A DNA stretch of 48,135 nucleotides, taken from positions 1 to 48,135 of the forward strand of contig JAUCBJ010001191.1 of NCBI GenBank assembly GCA_032718475.1, read 5' to 3'. Origin of the DNA: Nemertoderma westbladi. Its lineage: Eukaryota; Xenacoelomorpha; Nemertodermatida; Nemertodermatidae. The position numbers and the translations under genes were made by a program. The notes below the pieces were generated by a model. It was not told the origin of the DNA. It did not search any database and saw nothing but the letters and a program-made list of their open reading frames with translations. This document shows positions 1-10,126 of this stretch, piece by piece (the stretch's first letter is position 1; the number at the start of each line of letters is the position of its first letter).

Positions 1-82
1 TATACTGTGTAAATATTGAACCTATAAAATTATTATAATAGAGAATCTTGTCTAAGAATTTCTCAACAACATCTGGTCCACT

Positions 83-1240
83 TTATGTGATGTATATATC
101 CTTTAGAATCTCTTGGTATTCTGACTTTATGTAAAGTCCAAATGAATAAGGAATTTGTTTGCATAATACATCATTCTGGTTCATTGGTACATTTATGCTT
201 TCAAAGTCTGCAACAATAACAAAAGGTAGCTTTGACTTATACCAATACTTTTCGAATTTTAGAATATTATTTTTGTTTTTTATAGGCATGATGATTTTTG
301 CTGATTTATTCCCATAACAAAATTCTTCATGCTTTTGTAGACCTTCTGTTTCAAAGAAACCTCTCAGACAATTCCGACAGTAAAACAACGAGTGAGTAAG
401 CGATGTATTTGTTTGATTGAAGCCGTTTAAAAATGATGAAAATTTTGTAATCAAAGTATAATGTTGTTTCTTACAGATGGTGAGAAACAACAAGTCTATC
501 TGCTCTCTATCTCTGAAATTACTAATACGAAGGGGAAGAAGAGCTTTCTTATCTTCAATACAAAATACATTAATAGCATAATTGTTTTGTTTTTCAAATT
601 TGTTAATTGACTTTAAAGAGACTGGGTAATCTATACCTTTCATATTTAGGATACTTTCAAATGGTTTATACTTAGTAACTCGATATCTATGTTCTGATTG
701 GGGTTGGATGTGTGCTAATATGCTCCATAGGAAACATTTTTCATCATCATTTTTCACATTGACAATATAGGTTGATCTAAAAGGTAGTTTTATAAAACTA
801 GACCCACCCATATTTTTAAAAACAGATAATTTTAATTTTGCTTCAGTGATTTCTTTAAATATCAACCCTGACCCTCCACCTTCCATTTCTTTAACCCATG
901 TAGTTGTTTTAGTTTTTTTAGACACTATTGCTTGATCAATGTTGTTTTCTGAAAGTATTAATTCTGGATCGTGTCTATTGTAATACAATTCAATGTCTCC
1001 ATTTATAGGATGTATAAATGTTATTCCCATAACAATTTGCATTTTGATTGATGATTTTGTTAACATTCGTCTCATTTCAATCGAAACTTTGTCTCTTATT
1101 GATTCAAAGAATGCATCAACAGATTGTTTTTCAAATGCCATGATTTCATATTCAAAAGTTACGTTTTTGAATTGCTTGCTCATGTGCAATTCAACTGAAT
1201 GTTTACCTGACTGATTTTGTGTATTTGATAAACTTGCCAT
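83..1240 (-). pseudogene. Protein-primed DNA polymerase B, N-terminal fragment (Polinton/adintovirus type)
   Basis: A 385-residue open frame with an ATG start at 1240. Seen: a segment around residues 167-180 (DEKCFLWSILAHIQP) and the following stretch that I recognise as the N-terminal region of family B polymerases of Polinton/Maverick elements; a zinc-finger-like cluster C288-x2-C291...H304-x3-C308; then the exonuclease I motif with D345 and E347 (VADFESI). Such polymerases copy a linear element from a terminal protein primer; the palm and thumb domains should follow. Here the frame stops at 83-85, but an adjacent frame stays open from there to the window edge with polymerase-like sequence, so the gene is frameshifted and also leaves the window. 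No capsid, integrase or ATPase gene is visible. Nearby DNA is AT-rich. Class is fairly secure; the exact lineage is inference. Confidence 0.72.
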
Positions 1241-1919
1241 TTTATATATATTTTATTTCTTTAAACCATTTATTTATAAATCAATTATTTATAGATTACA
1301 TCTTACTTCTAACATTAACCTTTGATCCCAAGATTAAACTATATAGAATGCAAGTCATTATAAAAATTACTTTAATTAACTTTCAATACCTCGGAGGTTT
1401 CAATACCTTAGTTTCCAAACCAAAGCCTACTCATACATTCACAGTTTTTTTTTTATCTACAATGACCTTTGATCCGCATGTGAGAACCTATTATTTGCTT
1501 AATATATATTGAAGTAGCTCCACGTGCATTATAAGGAGTCAATTTTAACCTGGGGTAGTTGGTGGCCGCATTTATCGGTTTTCTATACTACTAATATTTA
1601 ATAATTAAAATGAAATTAATACCTTTATTGAAATAATATGTTACCCACTTAATATACATTTAACAGACGTGAAATTCGATTGTCAGGAATTATAAAAATA
1701 CCATAGCATCATTTAGACTGTTAAATTACAATTTAGTTTGACCAAAATGACCATAAAATAAAATATATCACGTTTTTCTGTAGCTGAACATATATTTTAT
1801 AGATTAAAAGATTTTATAAATACTGAAATATATTAACAATAAATAACATTTGTACCCTAATAATTATAATTATTTTTACACTACTGCACTAACATTAATA
1901 TTTTTTGAAATTTTTTTCA
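1241..1919. other. AT-rich stretch without a recognisable gene
   Basis: Strongly AT-rich. The only long open frame (1219-1512) is low-complexity hydrophobic coding and overlaps the polymerase start. A short motif, ACCTTTGATCC, occurs twice (about 1318 and 1465). At 1905-1920 a pyrimidine run ending in CAG looks like a splice acceptor for the next feature. Confidence 0.4.
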
Positions 1920-1920
1920 G

Positions 1921-2242
1921 AGATTTAATTTGAGGCGAGACATTTACCATATTGGCTGAGTATCCCCATAATACGGCGTTATATTTTCACTCTGCTGGAG
2001 TTGGCGTCGGGTCATTCCTAAGGATAGTGAAGCCAATAACCACTGGAAACACGATTGTTAATCTACCGGTGATTGATTACCAAGGACGCGAAGTTGGAGC
2101 CGATGAACGACCCGCCAACAATACCCCCAGTATCGAGTCTTCCGTCCATCGTACTCTCATCGAAGGAACTCCAAGGGTTTTACTTGCGATTAGAATCATT
2201 GCAGTTACAACGGGTGGGTTTATTGTCATGTCTATTCTTTAA
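1921..2242 (+). other. Possible exon fragment with one membrane-like helix, unidentified
   Basis: A pyrimidine-rich tract ending in CAG at 1920 precedes a more GC-balanced stretch. The frame starting at 1952 is open for 96 codons and ends in a hydrophobic segment (VLLAIRIIAVTTGGFIVMSIL region, residues about 75-96) that could span a membrane. One base out of frame, the sequence continues with a short FFNV-like string. The order (extracellular-looking segment, then first helix, then FN) loosely resembles the region before TM1 of metabotropic GABA-B-type receptors, but this is weak resemblance without a diagnostic motif. It could equally be chance or a decayed transposon exon. No flanking exon was found. 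Confidence 0.2.
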
Positions 2243-2557
2243 TGTCATAACTCACACACAGTTACTAAAATTAAAAATAAATAGTATGTTGTAAATGTAT
2301 ATAACAATGTTATGTATATGTAATATAGAATACTAAATACGAAAGCTGTACCTGCAAAATATTTTTGAAAAAAAGCAATCTACATTGAACGCAATCGATA
2401 GTTTTCCATGTTTTCAATCTGATATATTTATTATAGTGGTCATTTTGTGGCTAACCCTAAAAGGTGTTTTATATATGAAGATATAATATATTTTAACATC
2501 TGACACAACAATAATAGCAACTAAACAAGGAGTTAATATATTTTAACACTGGTAATA

Positions 2558-2785
2558 AAAACTCATCCCTCTCCAGGGGGAATTCGACACAAATACCAGC
2601 TGATTACTCCCAAAATTATAAGTGTAACCTATTCTATAATGACTTTCGTTTATTGTTCTGGTTAGAATAACGAGCCACTTTAACCTGCTCCTTTCTGTAA
2701 ATTAAGAATTTGACATTGAGGTGTGATATTAATTCGCCAAGATGGGGTTTGAGTCCAGTTCACACCCCCCTCTCTCCTGTTTTCA
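2558..2785. repeat. Dispersed repeat, copy 1
   Basis: This stretch matches 17541-17775 over about 200 bp with scattered substitutions and small indels: shared blocks include the CATCCCTCTCCAGG start, ATTGACTTTCG-like core, GGTTAGAATAAC, GCCACT..AACCTGCTC and GCCAAGATGGG. Both copies end in a C-rich run. No coding capacity. The second copy lies inside the hAT element, so this is an interspersed repeat, not a local duplication. Family not recognised. Confidence 0.75.
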
Positions 2786-5046
2786 TGATTAAACCGTTTG
2801 CCCTGCTAGGGAGAGTTATAAACAAACTAAAATCACTACCATTAACATAAATATATAAACGGGATATTCTATCGGTAACAATGAACTAATAATATTAAAT
2901 TAATTCCATGTATTATACAGTATTTCTGAGGATTAGACTCAGTCCATCCTATACATACATTATTCTGCAGTAATGAGTTTTCCTCATTATTCTTCGATAA
3001 AGCGCATCTAGAAGTGAGTAATAAATAAATGCTAAATGTACCTGTGTAAAGTAAAGCACCAGTGTCTATGGTAGCGGAAAACAAGTTGAATTTCAGTGTA
3101 ATGAAATTGTCTAGACAATAGACATATAACGTATACATCTTTATTCTATTCTTCCCTATATTGATTGTACAGAGCTGTAATGTTAAAATTTATTAGATAA
3201 AATATATTACTTTACAAATAGAATGTATTGGTCACTCTATGTGAATAAATAGTTATTAAGATATTATATTATATTATTATTATATTATTTACTATTATAG
3301 ATTAATAATATATAACATTATTTATAATATAATACAAAACTTCAATACATTTGCTGTATTGAGTCATATTGGTATAAACTAAAAAACTTACTACATGGCA
3401 CTCACTGACATTTTAGAACCTACAATGTGTTTTTGGATAAAAGTTATCATAATTACAAAAACTAATAATAGCAAAAATTAGAACTCAAGCTTTTGAATTA
3501 TATTATTTAATTGAATTACTACAGTTTGTTGAATTGTAATATTTATAGAATAACAAATACTTGTAAAATGCATGGGACAAGAATATCCATATTTTTTTAT
3601 GTTTCATTTACTCCTTTTATATAATCATGTAGGCAAAGACGAATCGCATCCCAGGGGGCGCTGCCTGGGCCCACGTTGTTGGTGAACTTGACCGGTACGG
3701 AGATCATGGGTGGAATGTGTTCGGGTGGGCAAAGTCGGCCACTAACGTGGAAGGGATGGTGATGGCTGCGATGGATGGTGATGGCTGTGAATATTCTATT
3801 AATAGCCTACCATAATTCTTTTATTTTTAATTCTTTGTATTACTTAACCACTAAACATTTGGCAACGACATTACAAACAATGGAAAAATACACAACAATG
3901 CTAGTAAGAATGATCTATTATGTGTCCCTAGTGCCTAGTAGACTAGTAAAACCAAACATTACCTCGCAAGATCAGCAGCGACTTCTGGACTGTGGGCTTC
4001 TCATTTACTGCAAACCTAGTAGGCCTACACATCCTTCCTGTACTGTACGCCTAAGTCCCTTCAATCGATTATCATTCGGCAGAACCAGAGTCGAAGAGAA
4101 ACCTCGTCAGCTCGCATCTGATAAACCATCACACCGATAGTGAGGACGGTTCCAACCAATTCCAGAAACAGAAACTTATCCTTAATGATATACGTGAAAT
4201 TCATTGAGTCCGCGCAAGCTGATTTAAGGCATTCATCGTAATAATTAATTATATTCTATAGTTACCAGGGCAGTAAAAATCCCAAAAAGATCAAAAGATA
4301 CCTGTAATTAACAGACATAATAGGTCTGTAGGTAGGTATATCATGGTGTTGGTCAACAGATTCCTGTTTCTGTTCTACTTCTTATAAATTATTTATTTCC
4401 TTCAAAATTTATTATTTTCTTAATTTGTCTGAAAATCAGACACCTGACAAGTCCTGACCTACAGTATAGGCCTAACATAGTTGCCTTACAACTCAAGCCC
4501 TACTGGACCTGGAAAATAAAATCTATATTATCAGGACTGCAGCTGCTACCAATAGGACCTACGAGAAGTGCTAGGTGTACTCAAACACTTGCATACGCAT
4601 AGTTGTCAAAAAGGCAGTAAGCCTGGGGCTGACCCTACCGGTAAATGACAGGAATGGAAGTTACAAACTAGGTGTAGCTAGCTAGGCCTACGCCTATGTC
4701 GGAATCTCTGAAAGATTTACCTGTCTAATTCTGTTATATTGTAGTACAGGCGTAGTACATCATACACAGTATAGTAAATTGATATGTGTAAATTCCCTTT
4801 GTATGTTAAGCAGTAAACCGAGTGTCATGGGAATTCTGGATGTTTATTACGATTTCCAGTTATTAAAACGGGTGTTTTTTTATATGCAATTTTGACAAAA
4901 AATAATGAGTGTGTGTAGTTTTATATATAATTATAGTAAGTAACAGTGCTACAACGTTCAGGCAAAAATAATTGGGGAAATAGTGAAAAATATTTAAAGG
5001 TGTAAATACTGTATATTGCTAACACAGGATGTGTTCATGAGTTTCT
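2786..5046. other. Anonymous AT-rich region with one GC-rich open segment
   Basis: No recognisable gene. At 3633-3815 a GC-richer segment is open for about 60 codons (AKTNRIPGGAAWAHVVGELD at its start) and ends with the near-repeat GATGGTGATGGCTG twice; its composition differs sharply from its surroundings, and it could be the decayed C-terminus of a retroelement ORF, but I cannot show that. ORFs at 2869-3138 (minus) and 3775-4140 (plus) look like chance frames. Simple TATTA-rich tracts lie at 3265-3330. Confidence 0.35.
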
Positions 5047-5083
5047 GAGCATGTGGACAACTTCTGTTACCTGGGATCATGGA
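5047..5083 (+). repeat. 37-bp fragment of the LINE family (TAG-tailed family 1)
   Basis: The 37 bases match, with a few substitutions, the LINE at 24415-24452 and 38872-38909 that encodes the HVDDFCYLGSWI stretch of its reverse transcriptase. They are fused directly to the left edge of duplicated block copy A. There is no LINE 3' end or target duplication, so this is a rearrangement scar, not a normal insertion. Confidence 0.7.
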
Positions 5084-5682
5084 TCAGCCACCATGATGGC
5101 ATGCTTCCTCATTAGAAGGAGGTTTATAAAGCAACGGAACAAAATGATCTGGAACCCACGTGGCAGCAGCAATGTCCCCACCAGACCACATAATTTTTAT
5201 GTGAGATCTGTCATTCATTTCATCCTTTCTCATACAGTGGTTTGATGAATTACGTGATCGAAAGTCACGATTTAATACACGAGCTGCCCGCCCTATCAAG
5301 TCTAACATTTAAACATGGATAAACCGATCGTATTTTAATACCAAGTGCCGAAGATGCACCAAATATCACCCATGGTGAGGAATGTGTGTATGTGTAATCC
5401 TTCGCACATGAAACGCAACTAACATCAAAGTTATCTGACACACTGTCAAGATTCATGTTTCGAATTTCGTTAGCAGCAATATTGAATGGTTTATTTAGCA
5501 CCATTTCAATACATGTACGACACCATAGTTCGCAACTTTTTGATTCATTGCAAATTAACAGAACTGACAGCTAATTAAAAAAGCAATTTCCATCACCTCT
5601 CACTATACAGTAATGGGAACAAAGGGAACGTCTGATTTACAGTTGCCCTTACGCAATATACTAAGGGCATATGTATCAATAT
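5084..5682 (-). pseudogene. OTU-type cysteine protease domain, catalytic part, copy A
   Basis: Read leftward, the stretch carries the OTU nucleophile motif (RGDGNCFF, Cys codon at 5583-5585), then GASSALGIKIRSVYP, then the histidine motif WVPDHFVPLL near 5145. This order is the OTU deubiquitinase-like fold; OTU domains occur in several animal elements (Helentrons, KolobokOTU and others), and I cannot say which this is. It is broken: a TAG at 5571-5573 sits just after the nucleophile motif where copy B has a serine codon, and frames shift before the histidine part. The N-terminal part continues at 8823-9029 beyond a LINE insertion. The last codons are cut at 5084 by the block boundary. Confidence 0.75.
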
Positions 5683-5684
5683 GT

Positions 5685-6068
5685 ACCAAAGAGGTCCACC
5701 GCCTTCGCGCTTCGCCAAGCTTTATAACCGAGTGCTTAACGCCCCGTAGACGGGATTTACTAAAACGTATTCGTGTAAATGGGATTGGTTGGTCGCGAGA
5801 TGGGCGCATCTTTGCTATAGATAAAAAGGGTAACAAACTCGAAATTGAACGCGACGACGACGTTAAACACGTTAAGCATTTTACTCTGGAGGAGAAGGTC
5901 GAGCGGAACCGGAAACGCTACAATCGCACTGGACCGACAGCGGCAGGCGCAGCACTGACCACCCACCCACCTCCTTCTAGAGACAAGAACCACAATAAAA
6001 GTGCTGCTAACGGAACCGAGTTGACACCCAATAGAATCAACCAGCAGCGATCCAGTTGGGGAAGGTGA
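5685..6068 (+). pseudogene. LINE ORF1 protein, C-terminal fragment
   Basis: The open frame begins inside the LINE (the ATG at 5613 belongs to the flanking block) and ends at a TGA at 6066-6068. It contains FITECLTPRRRDLLKRIR followed by GWSRDGRIFAI and charged residues, the layout of the C-terminal domain of ORF1 nucleic-acid-binding proteins of CR1/L2-type LINEs (a basic helix, then an aromatic beta strand with a Gly turn). A Pro/Asn/Arg-rich tail follows. The N-terminal part is lost through 5' truncation. The role in the element would be RNA binding and chaperoning. Confidence 0.6.
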
Positions 6069-6446
6069 TACAGTATTTCATGGTTTCTGAGGTCACATAG
6101 ATTAAATGACATTGGAATGTAATATTATTGTGTTTACACCATACAAGGTTGCAATGAGTGTAGGGAAATTTAGTTTTATTTACAAAAAACTACAATTGGC
6201 CATTTCGCCAATATATACGACACAGTCTAGCCATAATAGTGTTTAGGAAAGGACTTACTGACTGCTTGAACTGTTTACTCCCTATAGCTTTTACACTAAC
6301 TATACTATACTATACTACTACATATATACTAGGCTTTGTAGCGTTTACTTGTAGCGTATTAGTTAGTTAGTTTGTTTTTTTTAGTTTTAATCTACTGCAT
6401 TGTTTTCTCCTATTTTGTCTTAATTTTATTGAATCTTAAATTTTAT
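6069..6446 (+). other. Inter-ORF spacer of the LINE
   Basis: AT-rich sequence between ORF1 and ORF2 with no coding signal; it contains short ACTATACT repeats at about 6297-6316. Its place is explained by the LINE. Confidence 0.5.
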
Positions 6447-6839
6447 ATGATTCAAAATAGCACTTGCCACTATTGCACTAAATTAATAAAAAGCTCCAAT
6501 ATCTCTAAATTGAAATGTGCTGCTTGTAAGCAATTTGTTCACTACCGTTGTATCCCATCTCTTAAATTTTCAGAATTTAAACAACTCTTATCTCAGTCCA
6601 TTTGGTTTTGCCCACATTGTATTTTTAATGCACTGCCTTTCACAAATATTATAGACGAAGATGAGTTTCTTTTAACAATATACGACTATCGATTGCCTTC
6701 GAGAATCGATATTGACCTTTTAACCTCTAATACAGTTAGACTGACAGATTTGAATGCAGGTGACACCAATTTTGAATTTGACAGAGACAATAATCCAGAT
6801 AGCAATATACTAAATAACATTTACACTAAAATTCAATAA
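6447..6839 (+). pseudogene. LINE ORF2 N-terminus with PHD-like zinc finger
   Basis: The most likely start is the ATG at 6447 (MIQNSTCHYC); an upstream extension to 6372 is merely hydrophobic. Seen: C-x2-C (CHYC), then C-x2-C (CAAC), HYRC and a final C-x2-C (CPHC) in PHD spacing, followed by an acidic linker and DPDSN-like NNPDSN, which normally leads into the endonuclease domain. The frame ends at TAA 6837-6839 right at the deletion junction. Some CR1/L2-group LINEs carry such a finger before the endonuclease. Without the endonuclease this ORF2 would be inactive. Confidence 0.65.
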
Positions 6840-6840
6840 T

Positions 6841-8586
6841 CCCCGAGCCTCATGCTCGCCTCAAAACTATCCTGATACATTTACAGTAAACAATTCGTCA
6901 ATTAGGAATAAAACAGCGATTGCAAATGGATTCAATAACTTTTATCGTAATGTAGGTCCAAACTTAGCGAAAAATATTCCTAATACTAATGGTTCCATAT
7001 ATGATACCCTAGGTAACCAAACTGCATCCTCACTATACTTTTCACCACTAAGTACTAAAGATGTATATGATATTGCCTCATCAATAACCAATTCAAAAGC
7101 CTTGAGTTCGGACGGTGTTGATTCTCAAATCGCTCGGCAAAACTTTCTCTACATAGCCCATCCATTGACACACATCCTTAATCAATCATTATCTCTGGGA
7201 ATATTCCCAGATCTAATGAAAGTGGCAAGAATTGTACCTATTTTCAAACATAGTAACGCCGATCAATTTGGAAATTACCGTCCTATAAGTATACTCCCAT
7301 TTTTTTCGAAAATTCTAGAAAAGGCTGTTTCTCGACAATTCGTAAACTTCATGATAAAAAACTCTATTATTTATGAAAATCAGTTCGGATTTCAATCGGA
7401 AAAATCAACTATAACAGCTCTCACTCTCCTGCAATCTAATTTGTCAGATGCTATTGAAAATAAACATCTTACACTTGGTGTTTTCTTGGATTTTAGCAAA
7501 GCCTTTGATACCGTTAATCATTCAATCCTATTAAAAAAACTTGAGCATTACGGTGTACGCGGAACCCCATTAGCATGGTTTTCCAGTTATCTCCACAATC
7601 GAACCCAATACGTTGATTTAAATGGAACAATTTCAGATACACTTGATGTGATATGTGGAGTTCCGCAGGGGTCTGTCCTTGGCCCAATTTTATTTTTAAT
7701 TTACATAAATGACATCTCAAATTCTTCAAAAATCGTAAATTTCATACTCTTTGCTGATGATACAAACTTATTTATTTCAGGCGAAAACGTACATGATCTG
7801 ATATCAACAATGAACAAAGAAATACATAAAATATATCAATGGATTTGCTTAAATAAACTATCTTTAAATCTCGATAAAACAAAATATATGGTGTTCTCAA
7901 TGAAGCCATATAATCCAAAAAACACAGGGGTCAAAATCGATGGGCGAACAATAAACTCTACTGAAAATATTAAATTTCTTGGTATTCACCTCCAATCAAA
8001 TTTCTCATGGCATTTACATATACAAAATATTCGCATAAAAGTATCAAAAAACGTAGGTGTAATAAATAAGATCAAGCATTTCGTTCCAATACAGATTAGG
8101 AAGCTCCTATATAATACATTGGTAGAACCTTATATATCGTATGCTTTAACTGTTTGGGGTAAATGTAATATTAATGACAGCACTCTTAATCCTCTAGTCC
8201 GGCTACAAAAGAAAGCTGTCCGCATCGTTGAATTAAAACTATACCGACACCCAACACAATCAATTTTTTCAAATCATAAATTTCTTAAAATTAATGCAAT
8301 GTACAAATTCCTCAGTTTGCAAACGATATACAACTACCGCATGAACTGTTTTGTACCCAAAAATTTTAAGACAAAAATGGTAACTAATATCAGTATTCAC
8401 GGACGGAAAACTAGACAGCAATTCCATTATAGATTACCATCACCACGTACTAATTTTGCTCGCTCACACTTACTATACTGGGGTCTTAATTTATGGAATG
8501 AACTTCCTGACAGTTTGCAACGGTTCAAAGGCTCTGCCCAAATGTTCAAGAAGGCACTAAAGCAACACTTAATTGAAACTCAATAA
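6841..8586 (+). pseudogene. LINE reverse transcriptase (CR1/L2 group)
   Basis: One long open frame from the deletion junction to the stop at 8584-8586. Motifs in order: FNNFYRNVGPNLA (pre-RT), NYRPISILPFFSKILE, VFLDFSKAFDTVNH (motif A Asp), CGVPQGSVLGPILFLIYIND (motif B), LFADDT (motif C, catalytic Asp pair), LDKTKYMVF and FLGIHL, then the thumb and a C-terminal region ending in LWNELPDSL. The RT itself has no internal stop. Its frame differs from that of the upstream zinc-finger part because the endonuclease and its junction were deleted around 6835-6845. A 3' UTR of about 230 bp and an A10 tail follow. Confidence 0.9.
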
Positions 8587-8822
8587 ATCTGGGAGTTATT
8601 TCTGTTCACAGGTACATTTATTTTCTTTCACACAAATATTAAATAGTAAATTATAAATTAATTTCTCTCGATAGACGAAAAATAAGTTCTTCTTGTAAGT
8701 TTATCGCGAGATAATGCAGTAGATTGTAGTTTTTAGCGTAGGTAATCATAATTATATTGTGCATTTTAATATTGTTTATCGAATACAGGGCCGGGCCGCT
8801 TTCCCGGAACTACTAAAAAAAA

Positions 8823-9035
8823 AATATCATGAATATTGTTGTCAAACTTCCGACTGCATAGTGATATATTATTGGTAACATCAGTGTTATCGGTATTGTG
8901 TAAAAGAATACTCTCCAGGGTAGCCGCTTGCTGTAACACATGAAAACCGAGATTGGCATTCAATTCAAGGCGTTTGATACACTTTTTCCAATTACACTTC
9001 TGGTCAGTATGAGTACATGTCAAACACACATAATC
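8823..9035 (-). pseudogene. OTU-element ORF, region upstream of the OTU motif, copy A
   Basis: Read leftward from an ATG at 9029: MCLTCTHTDQKCNWKKCIKR with clustered Cys, then a helical-looking region ending NNIHDI at the LINE junction. Copy B (39826-40106) shows the same protein continuing without a gap into about 25 further residues before the OTU motif. Cys spacing (C-x2-C...C-x4-C) suggests a metal-binding segment. I do not recognise the family beyond its link to the OTU part. Confidence 0.6.
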
Positions 9036-9818
9036 ATGAGGAATATTATCTAATGTAGCGAGGAATATTATCTAATGTAGCTAGATATTCCTGTGGTCGT
9101 TTTTCACATCTTCAATGATGGATATCTAAGTATTCTGGTATTAGCGGTTTGTGGTGATAGATATAAGTATTTCTGTATTGGGGTGTTTATCATAATCATT
9201 GGGGTGTTTAGCATATGTATTGGTAGATTAGGGTCCTGACTGAATACTTACATAAATAAAGAGCGCCGCAGATCGCGCCGGCAGTTACCTTTTAGAGCGC
9301 CGCAATAGCCCCAGAACCGCGAATTCAACTGCCTTGACTGCATGCTGAAAAGTATTATATTACAGTACGAAAAATACTGTATGTTAAAATTTGTTGGCTG
9401 TATTTAAAGTGCGAATGGGGTGGAATTAGGGAACGAGTCAAAGGAGTTACACGTTTTTGTTTTTTATTTTTGTTTGAAAATCGAAGCTTTTTCTAACAAA
9501 GACATTTTCTGTAAATGATATATTTTCCTTACAATATTCTATAACAAATAAAAAATTGCTACAGAACACTACTTTTTAAAATAAATATATTATTTTAAGT
9601 AACTTTATTTTAATTAATCAACATCCAATTATTATTTTAACCTAGAAGCATGGAAATTTTACTGATTATTATTATTCGTTTTCTGATTACTGATAAATAA
9701 TGTACAGTACTGTATATAAGCTACTGCATGTAGGTCCTACTACCTACTAAGTCTAAGTAAATGGTGGTTTTGTTAAATGTTCATGGCGAGAGACTTTACC
9801 CTTCAATTTTCCAAAGGT
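9036..9818. other. Non-coding part of the duplicated block with short minisatellite
   Basis: No gene. A two-to-three unit remnant of the ATTGGGGTGTTTAGCATA-type minisatellite lies at about 9175-9225, where copy B has a longer array (40225-40375). At 9255-9320 a GC-rich pair of near repeats (GAGCGCCGCA..., twice) occurs. TTAA at 9595-9598 is the empty site of the MITE found in copy B. Confidence 0.6.
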
Positions 9819-10019
9819 TCATTTATCAGTCATACGAAGAATTGAAGCCTTGTGATGCTTCAGGAATTCCCTAGCAATGTCATCAATAGTATTGGGGCAG
9901 GCAACGGGTTCTGGCATGTTCCAGTCAACTTTGGTACTCAGCTCTAGTGATGTAGTGTGCGATTGCTCATCCCACCATACTTTCGCTGCATCAGTCATCA
10001 GGGAATATACGCTCGACAA
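9819..10019 (-). pseudogene. OTU-element associated ORF (SLMTDAAKVWWDEQ), copy A
   Basis: A 66-residue frame, 94-95% identical to the one at 41670-41870 in copy B. Contains SLMTDAAKVWWDEQSHTTS and CPNTIDDIAREFLKHHKAS. The frame ends at TAA. Few differences between copies suggests a once-coding exon. Upstream it would connect to the exon at 18117-18512 but for the hAT insertion. Function unknown; no recognised domain. Confidence 0.5.
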
Positions 10020-10126
10020 CTATGGCCTTTGCAATTGCACCAGATCAGTGGTAACACACATTAGACACATAGCACCAGATCAATGGTAATACACAGGGAC
10101 GGATTATGGGGGGGGGGGGGGGGGGG

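Larger units (their letters stand above)
5683..8822 (+). mobile_element. CR1/L2-type LINE inserted in copy A, internally deleted
   Basis: Copy B shows the empty site: 39902/39903 runs straight through where copy A is split. Target duplication is short, AATAT at 5678-5682 and 8823-8827, blurred by the A tail (8815-8824). The element holds the C-terminus of ORF1, a non-coding spacer, the zinc-finger N-terminus of ORF2, and the reverse transcriptase. The apurinic-like endonuclease expected between the last two is missing. It is 5'-truncated inside ORF1. The jockey-superfamily assignment (CR1/L2/Crack group) is from the RT motifs and the ORF layout; the exact clade is not certain. Confidence 0.88.

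Noticed and set aside
2869-3138. 89-codon minus-strand ORF
   Set aside because: Low-complexity hydrophobic residues from AT-rich DNA and no recognisable features.
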